From: Sceloporus undulatus
Taxonomy: Eukaryota > Chordata > Lepidosauria > Squamata > Phrynosomatidae
Direction of reading: 5' to 3'
Length of the DNA stretch: 64,000 nucleotides
NCBI RefSeq assembly: GCF_019175285.1
Contig: NC_056529.1
Coordinates: forward strand, 20,491,907-20,555,906
Each line of letters starts with the position of its first letter. The first letter of the stretch is position 1. The notes below the pieces were generated by a model that saw only the letters and a program-made list of their open reading frames with translations, made no database searches and had not been told where the DNA came from. The translations under genes were made by a program, and so were the position numbers. Below are positions 1 to 12,339 of this stretch, in pieces.

Positions 1-1729
1 ATTCTTCATTATAACCAGACGAGACAGAAACCCCAATTAAGCGACCCAAAGCTCCTTAAGAAGCATTAAATCTCTACTCCGCATTAAGCTGTCGCAGCTC
101 CAGAAGCCCAGGATGGATGGAGACTCAAAGTTGAGAAAGTGAGCTGTTTTCGTCTGCCATTTAGGAATGCAAAGGGTGTGCAATAGAAGCAATGGGACCC
201 TAATGAGGCTCCAATGTGTCTCTGTGAATAAGATTTGAAAAAATAGCCAAACCCCTGACTAAACTGGATCAAACTAAAGAACGTCGGCCACCCAGGACTG
301 ACTAAATACTTGCATTAAAACATAATTAACCATTTTTTAAATTTAAAAAAAAATGGCCAAATCTGCTCCTCCAGGGATACCTTTTTCCTTGAGCCTTGGT
401 CAATTAAAATTGGTTCATAAACCTAATTAATCGGTGCATGTTGCAGCCTTTAACTATGGCTGCATCTGCACTGCGGAAATGACACATTCTGATAACGCTT
501 TGTATTCCGGAAAATCCCCAAAGTACAAAAAGAATTGTGTTTTGTCGACTTTCTAAACGGTTTAATGTTGCATTAACCCCAATGTGTCTGAAAATCAATC
601 CAGCTTTTGCATGTCTTCTTAGGGTTTGGGGAGGGTTTAAATCTGATTTTAAATCACGCTTCTGCACAGGATGCCTCCCATGTGATGAACCCCATTGCCT
701 AACGTAGGAGGAAAATGCACAGCCCTCCTACACACTTTTCAAGACACCACTCTTGCCCTGAGATTCCTCCCTCTCGCTCTGAGTTAGGGATCCAGGGCCT
801 TGAGATATGGGGATCCTAAATGCAACGCAAGGCAAAATGCACTCAAAGCCATGTGGCTGATGCAACTTGGGCTCAGATGTGGCGAGAAAGGCAGCTTCTT
901 GCAATGACGGCTCCTTCGCGCCAGATGTCAGCATTCTGCAAATGACAGGATCAGACCTCTCCAAATTGCAAAACTGCAAGAAAGTAGAGTTCTCCTTTCA
1001 GCTCCAGGAGATGATGGAGCAAAGACTGTGGGAGAATTGCCCCACACCGGGCGACAGAGTGGCAGTTTTGCTGCTTCTTCCCAGTGTCGAAAGACAAAAA
1101 GCCTTGTGAGAGAAAGGACAGACAACCAACCATCAGCTGTGTTGCCTATTCTGCATCGTTTATGAAAATGGGGACATGTGTGGCCAAGCAACATTGGAGT
1201 GTGGTCAAGATGCCAAAAGTTGTCAATGAGGATGGACACACTAGCTAAAAAAGTCTGTAGCAGTTTGGTCAAGATTGCAAAAGTTATTCATGAGGAAGAA
1301 CACACCAGCTTTAAAAAGGGCGGCGGCAGTTTGCTTTTGCCTGAACCAACTGGGAAGGGCAAGACTCAGACCCCTTCTCAACTCTCTGAGTTAATGGAGT
1401 GAAAAACACATTTATGTTTTGAACACAGGGACTACACAGACCACATGCTCCAAGCCCATACGCTGCTGCCCGGGCACCATGTTGGCATGCATCCTTCTAG
1501 ACGGTGCAAGCCATTATGACGCACCTCCAGCGCAGTGCCCAAATGGCACAGTGTGGAAGTGGTGTCATAATAACACTGTGCCGCAGGAATCCCTTCCAGG
1601 ACACAAAAGGTGCTGCTTGGGGTGGTTCCTTTTTGCATCTTGCGGAGGCCAGGATGGGGCCGTGGTGTGCGGTTGCTGCAACCCCAATCTGGGGCGAAAA
1701 GGGGTGTTGTCCTGCCACCTGTCTATACA
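1..1729. other. Downstream intergenic, no gene recognised
   Basis: Mostly unique-looking sequence. A short fragment of the palindromic MITE family (GGCTGCATCTGCACTGC) lies near 455-475. Open frames here are short, on both strands, and resemble no family I know. Confidence 0.5.
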
Positions 1730-1898
1730 GCCCCACAGTTTCTGAAATCCAGGGTTCAATTCCCCACTTGGCCATGGAAACCCACTGGGTGACCTTATGT
1801 GAGTCACACACTCTCAGCTCCAGAGAACCCATGATAGGTTTGCCTTAGTGTCGCCATAAGTCATAAATGACTTGAAGGCACACAACAACAACAATAAT
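1730..1898 (+). mobile_element. tRNA-derived SINE with (ACA)n tail
   Basis: The B-box-like GGGTTCAATTCC near 1753 is followed by CCATGGAAACCCACTGGGTG, the CTCTCAGC core and the tail GACTTGAAGGCACACAACA with AAC repeats. The extreme 5' end is diverged. Confidence 0.85.
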
Positions 1899-2049
1899 GC
1901 CCCTTCGTAAAGACAGGGATTTAATTTACGCCTGACTGTATAATGTAATTTATGTTAATTTATCAGAGAAATGCACTGCTAAATTGAGTGAAGTCAATAC
2001 CTGCTAATAGCTGTTTTCTGCTTCTTAATGCATGTCATGACTTCTTAAT

Positions 2050-2100
2050 CTTGATCCTGATGGACAGGCGGGGTATAAATAAATAAATATATTATTGTTA
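2050..2100 (+). mobile_element. L2-like LINE 3' end
   Basis: GACAGGCGGGGTATAAATAA followed by AATA and ATT repeats, a common 3' terminus of L2-like LINEs in lizards. Confidence 0.5.
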
Positions 2101-2479
2101 TTATCTCCCTTATTGCTATTTAGAAAACCTGGCAACAATTTGGCAGCATTGGTCAGTTTCGTGCAACGGACACTTTTATCCAGACTTTGAGTGGGGTCAT
2201 AGCTTGGGAAATAAAGTACCTATATATATATTTAGACTTCAATTTCCAGGATCCCCCATTTGGTGTGGCCACTGAGGTGGGACTATCAAATGGGCATCAA
2301 GCCAGGTATTGGATGCCAACGCTGCAAAAGAAGGAGAGAGAAATTCAATGCCGACGTGTGGAATTTGGCTGGCACACAACTGCTGAAAATGATGTGCATT
2401 TCGTTAAGGAGTGAAAGAGCAAGCAAAACATTGACTGCATAAATTTTAGCAAGGCACAAAGGAGGTTGGCCACCCACAA

Positions 2480-2602
2480 CCTTCCTGTAAGGCTGAGAGA
2501 GTGTGACTTGCCCAAGGATACCCAATGGCTCTCTGTGGTTGAGAAGAGCAGATTTGAACCCTGGCCTCCCGGAGTCCTAGTCCATGGCGGAAATAATGCT
2601 GT
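2480..2602 (-). mobile_element. tRNA-derived SINE, partial
   Basis: On the minus strand the A- and B-box part is followed by the CCCACTGGGT-like segment and CTCTCAGCC. The tail is missing. Confidence 0.75.
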
Positions 2603-2834
2603 GTGATAGTTTAATTGTCATGTATATATAAATGCCAGGGTGACCAGACCTTTTCCAGGACATGTCATACATTTCAGCCTTGTGTCCAAGAGGAATTCCA
2701 AAATGTCTTCCATTTTGAGCATGGTGAAAAAGCACGAATTTATATTTATAGTAGTGTTTTTAGCTTTTATTTTGTAATGTCCTACATTTTGTACATTTTA
2801 GGGTGCTTGGTCCTCCTTTGCAGTTATGACATCT

Positions 2835-2958
2835 GCTCCATTTTATGCAATCCTTGGATTTGTAGTTTGTTGTGGCACCAGAGCTCTCAGACAGAGAAGG
2901 GTCAGTATCTCCCCAAACTACAAATCCCAGAATTTCAGAGCATTGAGCGATGGAGAAT
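2835..2958. mobile_element. Palindromic MITE, internal part
   Basis: GGATTTGTAGTTTGTTGTGG and the complementary CAAACTACAAATCCCAGAAT surround a CAGAGCTCTCAGACAG core. This is the family seen about 18 times in the window. Confidence 0.75.
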
Positions 2959-3689
2959 GGATGAATTGTATTTTTTGCATTTGCCACATTCTTTCTGAGC
3001 ACCTTTCTCTGATGTCTCTTCCCCACCCGATCTGGATGAAAATCTTGGCCCAAACATGATAGCCACTTTTTCACATGTTGTAGCCAAGGAATGAGTTATG
3101 CATGGCCTTTTCCATCCTTGCGAGAGCCTGGTTGCTTGTGGTGGGGATGGAGAGAGACATTGGCACAGTGCTTCAGTTGTGATGTTGCATCAGAAACGTC
3201 TGGCTTCTGTAGACAAACACAGGCAGTGTGTCCAGGAACCAAAGAAGCGGAAAGGCAAACCATAAAGAGGAGAAGAAACCACCTTCTGCTTCTTTGAAAA
3301 CCCCTTCAGTTTAGTCTTTGCAGCAGAAGGCAGATTTTAAAAAGCTAGATTTATAATAGGGGTTAATAATCTGGGTTGAATCTTTGTTGTTCAGATGCAT
3401 TTCGAATGCATCCAATTAAGTTTGAGGCGGTTGCCAAAAAAAACCCACATAACCTGGGATAACTGATATTCGAGATTTTCCCTAGAGTTTTGCTAAAAGA
3501 TTTGCATCATTGACAGAATGGATAACTGATCTGAATGGACCTGGGATAAAACTCTGCATGCTTTGAATGTGCTTCGAATACGTTTGCATGGTCGCCTCCA
3601 TCTTTATTTGAGTGCTGCTGGCACATGCGACTACCTGAATTCGCAGAGATGAGAGTCCATACTGGGAATAACAAACCCCGAATGCATAA

Positions 3690-3758
3690 CTAAGATTCGA
3701 ACCCTGATCTCCAGCATCGTAGTTGGACATTCAAACCACTACGCCATGCTGGCTCTCA
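3690..3758 (-). mobile_element. tRNA-derived SINE head
   Basis: The minus strand reads GAGAGCCAGCATGGCGTAGT, then GGTTTGAATG and GGGTTCGAATC, the A and B boxes of the tRNA-headed SINE. The tail is absent. Confidence 0.8.
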
Positions 3759-4561
3759 TTGAAAAATGGTTACCAACACAGAAATCTGGCTGACTCTGAC
3801 ATCCTAGGTTCAGTCTCCAGGTAAACATTGGATAGTGAAGAGCAAACATGGGTTTTTCACCAAACATAATTCAATTTTTCTTTATTTCAAACTGATTTGA
3901 TCAGGGAAGACTTAAGGACTGGGGCCGCATGTGGCCTATCGGCTGAAGCTTTCCCAATTTCCTTGAAAGGTGCTCCATCTCCAAGATCTGAGAGAATAAA
4001 TATTGTGCACAATATGATGGGAGGCTTAGGAAGGAGGACCGCAGACATCCTGATGGCTCCGCAGGGGGTTACAAAGAGATTTTGAACCACAAGGACTTCC
4101 AAGAAAAGAAAGACTCCCTAAATATTTTGCTGTGGTTGTTACAGATTATAGCAACTGCAAAGTAGGTGGGAAGGCAATCCAAACAACCAACAATGATTCA
4201 GGAGGAGGAAATGCCACTGGATCCTAGTTCTAGGCTGCTTCTTATCTTGATGTGCCTTTTCCCCAACCCTGCACAAATGAGGTTGTTATCACAGGCACAC
4301 AATCCCTTTTATCTCTGCCATTTGTGTTTCCTTTGGCTCCCTGAGGAAAAAAGGGCCCTTGGGATGATGCTGGATGTCCTTAACCCATCTGACGGTTGCA
4401 CAATGAGCGATCCTGGCCAAACGAAACAACCTTCGTGACAAGCTCTGATGTCCCTAAAGCTTGCAAGCTCCCTTGGCCTACAGAAGGGATGGACATTGTG
4501 GAGGTCAACTTCTTTCTGGACTTTAGGACCCTTTGAGTGGGACCACATAGGCTACCAAAAA

Positions 4562-4900
4562 CATGGGCCTCATTCCCACTACCTTTTAAATCAGATTGCA
4601 ATTTGGTTTGAACTGGTTCAAATGAACCTAGTTCCCACTTAAATCGATTCGGTGAGGGGGGCAATGCACCAGACCCATTTAACCCACATATTTTTGTTGC
4701 TGATTTTTCCTGTGTCTTTTTCAATAAACCGATTCCGTGCAAGTGTGAACCAGATGTGGATCGGAATCGATTTAAATTCACCCTTCGGCCGGCTGGAGCG
4801 GGTCCATCTTGAACTGATTCGTGCATGAATGTGAACCAGAAGTGGACTATTTTAGAGGGAAAATCTGTGGCTGGGGTAAATGCTGAACTGCTCCATCTTT
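4562..4900 (+). mobile_element. MITE G (GGCCTCATTCCCACT family), copy 1
   Basis: Shares about 330 bp with the element at 34555-34966, including TGAACTGGTTCAAATGA, CAAGTGTGAACCAGATG and the GGTCCAT segment. The right terminal repeat is missing here. Confidence 0.75.
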
Positions 4901-5704
4901 CTTGCAAAATCATCTGAAAATTGCCCTAAAAATAAATGGACAGGTTGGGTGCTTTGGGGGAATGCTAGGATTCTAGGGCCACAAAAGTGGGGTTGAGGGC
5001 CATATGTAGCCTACAGGCAACACTTTCCTTGCCTAGACTTTCAACTTTACAGCTGCATCAGGGGTTTCCAAGCCCAGCGTTTCTCCTCTCACTCTAGTTC
5101 TACTTCCATTGCTCTACTTCTATTGCCTTCTTGCTCCCTTTCCCTTCGCCAACGGGCATTTCGAGACTAGACAAACTGGATTTTTGTTTGCCAACACCTG
5201 GCGCGATTCCCTTGCCACAAACCGCCACCCGTCGAAATGCTGCCCCCACATACATTTTTTGCCAGCACTGGAGGCTTCGGTTGCAAAGGTGATTGCATCT
5301 GGAAGCAAAGCATGGGTCACAGGGTGCGGCAGAAGGAGCACCTGTGCAAACCTGCCCCAATGTACTCAATGTACGGCTCACTGACTGGCATTTGTCTCCC
5401 TTGCCTACAGGTTCACATCTATGCTCCCCTTTTCTCTTGGTTTCTTCCACCGACATGTTTTCTATTGCAGTGCTGCAATAATATACACAAGCAAGGATGA
5501 ATAGTATTGATCTAGAAGTAGAATACAGATTGTAGAGATCCCTAATAGTAGATTGAGTATAGTAAAAGCAGCACATAAATTGTAGAGATCTCTAAAAGCA
5601 GAAATTGATCTAAAGGTATAGAATAATGCTCTAACTGTGAAATGTGAGATACAGCATTGATACAGAGATCAAGCAAGGAAATGAAGAACTTTAGTATTAA
5701 AATT
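4901..5704. other. Intergenic stretch without recognised feature
   Basis: Apart from short AGAGATC-containing repeats around 5510-5600, nothing resolves into a gene or a named repeat. Confidence 0.4.
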
Positions 5705-5811
5705 AAATCATTCTTTGTTGTCGCTGCCTACCTTCAAGTCTTTCCTAACTATATTGTTATTTGCTTTCTGACTTATGGCGACCCTAAGAAGAACCTATAA
5801 TGGGATTTTTA
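5705..5811 (-). mobile_element. SINE tail fragment
   Basis: Shows the SINE tail in reverse (ACCTTCAAGTCTTTCCTAAC, then CTTATGGCGACCCTAAGAAG). It is cut off where the foldback repeat begins. Confidence 0.7.
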
Positions 5812-5993
5812 GTTTTTTTGTGGGTTTTGGGGCCATGCGGAATGTTCTGGAAGGTTTATTCCTGACGTTTTGCCAGCATCTGTGGCTTTGGCACTTCAGA
5901 GAAACATCAGGAATAAACTCTTCTAGACTGGCCGCCCCCAAACCCACAAAAAGCTATGGATGCCAGCCATGAAAGCCTTCGACTTCACAAGAT
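5812..5993. mobile_element. Foldback repeat E with hammerhead-like core, copy 1
   Basis: Left half TTTATTCCTGACGTTTTGCC and right half ATCAGGAATAAACTCTTCTA are inverted copies. The end reads ATGGATGCCAGCCATGAAAG then CCTTCGACTTCACA, which is shared with the copies at 46399 and 56018. Confidence 0.75.
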
Positions 5994-6484
5994 GTGCATC
6001 TGTCTCCAGGCTTCAGCTGCTGCAGTAATAAGAGTTAAATCGTCCGTGCAACTTTTCTTAATACCTGCGACTAGAGAAGGGATTAGAAGAAAATGAAAAG
6101 GAGCATCTCTCTCCTCCCAGTTTCCATTTTCATGTGGCATCTGTTACAAAGATCCTCATTTGTTGCACGCAGGTGGAGTCTAAGCAAAGCGATTAAAGAG
6201 TAAATCCAGGAATCTGCACAAATTGCTAGGTATGCAGAAAGCAAGTGTCAATTTGATTTAGGAATGTGCTAAAAGATGCAAATTCACTTGGAATGTCCCT
6301 GATTCCTCCCTATGCTTGGCACATAAAATAAAATGTGATCCGAAAATAGCCTCCAGGATCCTCCTGGGGCCTTATGTCTTCATAAGTGGACTTATGTCTG
6401 TGGGAATTAGAATTGCACAATTGTGTAAAGTCCATTACTAGTAATGCTGCTGGTATATCACTATTTAGTAGAGCTGGCAAAGTA

Positions 6485-6625
6485 CCTGATGCGGATTGGT
6501 GCACAATGCACATCAACACACAATGCTCATCAGGGCACAATTGTTCACCAATGTACATTGCGTAGCGATATGCACTGTGCACCAATGCACACTGTACACT
6601 CACTAATGCTCAATGCACACTGCAC
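6485..6625. repeat. Cryptic ATGCACA / TGTGCAAT repeat
   Basis: Many interspersed copies of GCACAATGCACA-like words on both strands. The 20815-20950 region has the same composition. Confidence 0.6.
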
Positions 6626-6689
6626 ACTCTTGCTCTTCATCATTATATAGGATTCCAGTGAGCTTCTTTAGCATAAGCAAAAAGTAAGT

Positions 6690-6910
6690 GGCAGAGTACA
6701 CTCGCTATGTTATATTTATTAATTATTTGATTATTGATAGATATTTTAATACTTATTTTAACTGTATTATGTTTAACTCTTTTTTAAGGGGGGATGTTTA
6801 GACAGAATATTGTATAGGTTGTTTTAAGCTGTCATTGGCTGCTTTGTTTGATCACAGAAAAGCGGGATAAAAATAAAAGTTTTATTATTATTATTATTAT
6901 TATTATTAAG
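6690..6910 (+). mobile_element. L2-like LINE 3' UTR with (ATT)n
   Basis: Ends CAGAAAAGCGGGATAAAAAT and then nine ATT units (6881-6908), matching the 3' end style of the other L2-like fragments in the window. Confidence 0.55.
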
Positions 6911-7544
6911 AGCTCTCCTATATTGTTAATGAAATGGATCCTTTCCCACGAGCTGCAAAAAGAGCACCCAAATCGCACCTTCTGGCTTCTATCTTTTGCA
7001 TTAATGAAAACCAACTGGATCTCTTGTGTAGAGATTTATTACATTATCCATTTCTGCCTCTCCGGTTTAAGGCTCTTTGACCAAGGAAACACTGCGATCT
7101 GCAAAAAGCGAGCAAAAAGTGTGCAAATGACACCCGGGTGAAACTTTCACATCTTAATGAAAATTCTTGAGGCTGGGTTCGATATTAAAAACACACATGC
7201 GCCAAGAGGCTCCCGCGGCAAAGGATACATTTCTGAGCATCCGTGATAGGACTCGCACCGTTGTGATAGAGTCACAACTTTTTCCGTACTTGATATAAGG
7301 AAAAGGTACACATGCGGTAACTATAGACTGGATACCCCCAGAGCTGAGAAAAGTAACTTTTGGTGGCACCAGCTCCTAGAAGCCCCCAGATAGCATGATA
7401 GCTGACCACTGAGATGGCATCCAAAACAAGCTATGATATCCATCATTATCTATCAAGTTTATCCCACATGCAAGATCCCGCCGGCAGACAGGATTTCAAT
7501 GCAATATAACAAAGGAAACCCAGAAATGCCTGAAGTTTTTCACA
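6911..7544. other. Intergenic stretch, no gene seen
   Basis: No coding signal and no named repeat. Composition is ordinary. Confidence 0.4.
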
Positions 7545-7712
7545 TCATGTCGCAGTTGACACGACGAAATTGTAATCTGCAGTTAAAGTGGAGGAAACCA
7601 GCAACTTTTTAAATTTGGTTGAGTTCCAAATTTGAAAAGTGTCTGGTTTCCTCCACTTTAACTGCGGATTAACTTTGTGTTATTGCACACTGCATTATTT
7701 CGCTGTGAAAAG
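7545..7712. repeat. Long near-perfect hairpin
   Basis: GCAGTTAAAGTGGAGGAAAC (from 7579) and its complement GTTTCCTCCACTTTAACTGC (ending 7665) close a stem of about 40 bp that continues through AAATTTGG. The loop is about 7 nt. Weaker pairing extends outward to about 7545 and 7712. No second copy is visible in the window. Confidence 0.85.
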
Positions 7713-8799
7713 CTATTCGAAGTGACAAGTCTTCTTTAAATTCAAATGTAGTTTAACTCCCGTTTGCCCGCGGAAACTCGCTAGTGTGATAAACGTCTAT
7801 GTTTCTTTCAGCTTGGAAATGTTTACCGGCTGGAAAGAGGGTAACAGTCGAAGCGATCACAAAAATCTGGTTGCATTTCACCCATTTACATGATAAACTT
7901 GCTCCTCTAGGAATTTATGGCGCTGCCTTAAACTGAATTGGATCCTTATTTGTCGGTATTGCTTACACTGACCGGCAGCACCAGGGTTTCGGACAAAATG
8001 GGATAGATCCATCTATCTATCCGTCTGTCTATATGAACTGAAACTGGGTATGTGTATGTATGTGTGTATATATATGAATTGAAACTGGAAGTTTGTGAAA
8101 ACACCAGATCGAGGTAATTACTATTGTGTGTTTCTTTTTTTAATAAAGATCTTCAAGCCAAAAGACCACACTTTGTCATTTAGAATACTTTGTTCCAATG
8201 TAAAAAGAGACATCCAAAATGTAACAGCAAATGGTTGCCGAAGAGTCCCAAAGGAAAACACACAAAGAGAGAAAGAGAGGGAAGAAAATGCAGTATATTA
8301 CACATCTGGGTACAAGGGAAAAATGGAGCAGAACTCATAAAATAATAATAAGAATAATAATAAAAGCAACAGAACATCTTAGAGCAAAGCTCTATGGACA
8401 AATGCGCAGAAGAACGTACTGAGACACTTAAGACATTTTCCCATTTAAAAATCTAGCATAAATCGTTAAATTAGTAAAAAATATTTCTTTTCAAGTGACA
8501 ACAACAAAAGCTTTTTAAATTAGGTTTACATTTTTCCTTACATTAAAAAAATTATATATATATTTTAAATATCTATGTTAAAAAGAAAATAGAGATTTCT
8601 CAGGAGTCTGATTTTCGCTCAGCAGATCTTAAACATCTACCCAAATCGGCCACCTCCTGAGTTTTTACGCCAAATGCCCTTTATGTCATGGCAAACTTGG
8701 CTGGTGAGTCCTAAAAGGACCTGTGGCCAGAACAGGACCAGTGTGATACAGGAGGATGGATGCTCAGGTAACCCTAATATAACCAAAGATTATCCATCC

Positions 8800-8884
8800 A
8801 TCCACTCATCTATCCATCAACACTTCCATCCATCCATCCACCCACTCATCTATCCACCAACACTTCTATCCATCCATCCATCTG
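8800..8884. repeat. (CATC)n / (CCAT)n microsatellite
   Basis: Imperfect tetranucleotide repeat, ATCCATCCATC units interrupted by ACACTTC. Confidence 0.9.
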
Positions 8885-9059
8885 GCAAAAACATAACAGA
8901 GAAAAATAAACCCACGGCCCCCCAAAACCAAAAACCTAAAGGGGACAAAATAAGAAGCAACCCCCCCATCTTTTAAAAAGGCCCACTGAAAACTTAATAT
9001 GCCCAGTACCCACAAAATGGAATGCAATATCCTTGGTAAGGTTATCAGCGGATGGCATA

Positions 9060-9215
9060 GCTATCAGGGTCCCTTTAATTGGCATGGCAGCATCCTCTGA
9101 AAACCTGGGATTTGCAGCATTTGCAGAGGGGGCATTTGAAATTTTCAGCCAGAGACCCCTAATGCCACACCAACCTAAACATCCCAGGTTTTCATAAGAT
9201 ACAGCCATGGCACGT
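9060..9215. mobile_element. Palindromic MITE, diverged variant
   Basis: AAAACCTGGGATTTGCAGCA and CATCCCAGGTTTTCATAAGA are inverted around a GCCAGAGACCCC core. Confidence 0.6.
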
Positions 9216-9365
9216 CACAAGCTCCCACTCAACTAGCAAGCCAGCTAGCAGCTTAACAAAGAGAGAGATTCGTTTCTGGAACAATTCAGAGCAAAGTACT
9301 GCTGTAGCATGTAATGTCAGGTTGCATTTAAGTCTTTGGGTCAAAAGTCTGGGGCCCTTTGACAC

Positions 9366-9508
9366 TACAGTGGGCCCTTGGTGGTATCCGTTAGGGTTTG
9401 GTTCTGTGGGTGTCAAAATCTATGGATGCCCATGTCCCATTAAATCCAATGGCCTGGTAAAATGGTGTCCTTAATAAAGGATCATAAAATCAAGGTTCAC
9501 TTTTTGGA

Positions 9509-9556
<48 letters not shown>

Positions 9557-9607
9557 CATTTCCAAGCCATGGATAGTTGAATCCATGGATATGGAGGGTT
9601 GACTGAA
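9366..9607 (+). mobile_element. Tigger-like MITE A interrupted by a (GA)n tract
   Basis: Starts TACAGTGGGCCCTTGG and ends GAGGGTTGACTGAA. The middle has AAAATCAAGGTTCACTTTTT. A (GA)n run (9511-9556) has expanded inside the element. Confidence 0.85.
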
Positions 9608-9629
9608 TTACAAAATCATAGTGCAATGC

Positions 9630-9792
9630 TTCCACTTAAATTGCCATGGTTCCATCCCATGCAAACTTGGGATCTGCAATTTAAGGAGGGATGTTTAGTT
9701 CTCAGCCAGAGCCCTAGTTGTCTCACCAAAACTACACATCCCAGGTTTCCACAAGACACAGTTAATGTGGAAACATAGTGCCACCATTGAGT
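9630..9792. mobile_element. Palindromic MITE, diverged variant
   Basis: CACTTAAATTGCCATGGTTC at the left and AGTTAATGTGGAAACATAGT at the right, with AAACTTGGGATCTGC opposite ACACATCCCAGGTTTCC. Confidence 0.6.
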
Positions 9793-10769
9793 GCCACACA
9801 GGTATTTGGTTATAGGTCCCAGTCATATGCTCTAGATTCAACTATTGGGGAGGATGCTTTTCTGTAATACAACTCTTTTCCCCTTCTAAGTAAACAGTTA
9901 TGAAATATTTGTGGCCAATTACTCCAGTTAGCTAACAGCATTATTAATCCCACATGTACTTGGAGTAAATATACTATGTGTGTGCAAGAAACTCTGTAAA
10001 TAAAGGTCCCCATCCATCTTCTGCCAGACAATATGCTACAAGACGTCAGTGTCTTTGACTTTCCATGCCATTTGGGAATTGTAAATACAGTGGCAACTAA
10101 TTTCCTTTCAAATATTCTGGAAAAAACAGAACGGGAAGAACAAAGGCGGCTCTGCAACATTGAAGATGGAGGGAGGCATTTGGGACAAAGTGACCCAGAA
10201 GGCTCCATAAACAATGCCCAAGAGTCAACAAAGAATTACAAATACGCCCCATTGAATGTGGCGCCCTGGTTACGAGAAATGTGCCGTTCTTGGCACCGCA
10301 ACAGACAAGATGTCGACCCACAACCGCTGGCCTGTTCTGCTTTAAGCACAATTACACCTCCGACTCGGAAAGAACGGCTGCTGTATTTCAATATCCTTGC
10401 GCTACAAAACTCAATAGAAAAGCAAAAACAAAGCAAAAAGGAAAGGAAAACACAGTATTAATAAGTTAATGGGTTCCAAAAAGAAAACATGATCAGATAA
10501 CACAGTTCGTGTCCGGAGACAGATGTACTGTCTAAAATTTGAAACCAATCTTTTTGTCATTAACCTGAAACAGGAAGGAGGGAAAATGCATCCCATGGAC
10601 CATAGGCATCCCAAGGGTTGTTTTTGCATGTCCCCACTCCACAAAAAATATGTCTACAATATGAAAAGGGATTGACACAAGTGCTAAGGACTGGGGTTCA
10701 CTAGGCATGTCCTGTTTTATTCATAGGACCTAACTTCTAGAAGGAAGATTTAGACACTAGGATCTTTTT
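9793..10769. other. Intergenic, no gene recognised
   Basis: Mostly unique. The 142-codon plus-strand frame at 10033-10461 shows no recognisable domain and is overlapped by open frames on the other strand. Confidence 0.4.
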
Positions 10770-10940
10770 CACATCGAACAACTGCAGCAGTTTGATATCA
10801 GCACTTTTAGTCACTGTCAAATCCTGAGATTTGTAGTTCCATATTTACAATTCTGTTAGGGAGCTCTAGTACCTCACTCAAACATAAGTCCAAGGATTTT
10901 GCAAGATGCAGCCACTGCAGTTAAAGTGGAATCACAGCGA
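10770..10940. mobile_element. Palindromic MITE
   Basis: AAATCCTGAGATTTGTAGTT and AGTCCAAGGATTTTGC are in inverted arrangement, ending GCAGTTAAAGTGGAATCACA. A Tigger-like MITE follows directly. Confidence 0.65.
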
Positions 10941-11176
10941 TACAGTCGTCCCTCTTTATCCATGGATTTTTTATCCACGGATTCAAGCATCCACAGCTTG
11001 AAAATATTCCAAATAAGTGTAAATTCCATATAGCAAACCTTGATTTTTTTCCATTTTATATAAGGAACACCATTTTGCTGTGCCATTATATTTAATGGGA
11101 TGTGAGCATCCATGGATTTTGTTATTCACGAGGGCTCCTGGAACCAAACCCCAGCGGATAACAAGGACCCACTGTA
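10941..11176 (-). mobile_element. Tigger-like MITE A, full length
   Basis: Terminal inverted repeats TACAGTCGTCCCTC and GGACCCACTGTA with TA at both ends, consistent with a TA target of the Tc1/mariner superfamily. The internal palindromes around ATCCATGGAT and ATCCACGGAT are intact. Confidence 0.9.
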
Positions 11177-11194
11177 TAACTGTGTTGTTGTGAA

Positions 11195-11525
11195 AGTGAC
11201 CCATGTCAGCCATATCCTTCCAATTACCCAACTGTTTTGTACATCTGGGCCCACAGAAACGACTACTCTTTCCCCATGGAAGGGACTTTGGAGGACCATT
11301 GTAATTCTTGGTCAACTGGAACCACAGTGGTACAACTGTGTTGCATGAGAGACCCAAGTCAACCCTATCCTTCCAAATGATTGACTGATTATGGCTTTCG
11401 GCCAGCATAATCCTTCCAAATACCCAACTGTTTTGGCCTTCTGGGTCCAAAGAGACACCTACTTTTCCCCCACGGAAGTGACTTTGGAAGACTATCCTAA
11501 TTCTTGCTCAACCGAAACCTTCCAA
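11195..11525. repeat. Direct duplication of about 195 bp
   Basis: CATATCCTTCCAATTACCCA at 11211 recurs as CATAATCCTTCCAAATACCC at 11406. Similarity continues through the following GGAAG...GACTTTGGA and AATTCTTG segments. Confidence 0.75.
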
Positions 11526-12204
11526 GGATACTTGGGTACTGCCAACACAAACACACACTTCACATCTACAGTGTAAATGATCAATTAAATGGCCACTAAA
11601 TCAACTAATTAGGTTTGTTATAATAGGGTAGACACCAAAAATAAGATGGAATACGCACTCTCTGCTTGACAGCAAAACACACGATGTTAAAGCCAAATAT
11701 TCATTAAAAAAAATTCTTGTTGGTGGTAGGCACTATTTCAGAAGATGGAGCATCATGAACACATGCACTGTGCCATTTGGTTAAAAACACTGTTTTAAAG
11801 GAAAGCCACACTTTCTTGTCCCAAATTATCCTTTTAATCACATGCACAATTAATTCCTCAAAACAGATTTGATCCATCAGTTAAGATTTCTTTACCAGGG
11901 AGGAAAGAAACCTCATTGTGGGACTGCTGCAAGTTTAAAGGTTGGAGTTTGGAATCCCGTATTTCCCCCTAAGATTAAGATAAAAGGGTGGAAGTTTCAC
12001 CTTCAGCAGCCTTCCCCCCCTCAATACCCAACATGGCATTAAAAACAAATAAATAAAAGAGAAGGGTCAAAAAAGGCACCATCCCCACAAAACGTAGTAG
12101 CGTCACCATTTAAATCCCGTAAAAGATCTGATGTGTGGATAACTGCAGAGAGAAAAATCTGACTGCGCCAAGATCTGGGCTTTTCCTCTCCAAACGTTGG
12201 TCCT

Positions 12205-12335
12205 ATTGGTTAGACCAATAGTTCCCAGCCTTGGTCTTCCAGATGTTTTGGACATCAGCTCCCATAATCCCTGAATGCCAAGGCTTCTGGGACCTGAAGT
12301 CCAACACATATGGCAGACCAATGGTTGGGATTAGA
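12205..12335. mobile_element. hAT-like MITE D
   Basis: AGTTCCCAGCCTTGGTCTTC at the left and the inverted GAAGTCCAACACATATGGCA part at the right, around CAGCTCCCATAATCCCTGAA. Confidence 0.65.
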
Positions 12336-12339
12336 CTGT

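Noticed and set aside
4380-4913. 177-codon minus-strand open frame
   Set aside because: It runs through MITE G and has no recognisable domain. A similar MITE at 34555 does not keep the frame.
8800-8884. Possible CRISPR-like array
   Set aside because: Short tetranucleotide repeats without spacers, in a vertebrate genome.
10033-10461. 142-codon plus-strand open frame
   Set aside because: No family resemblance, no splice context, and comparable open frames overlap it on the other strand.
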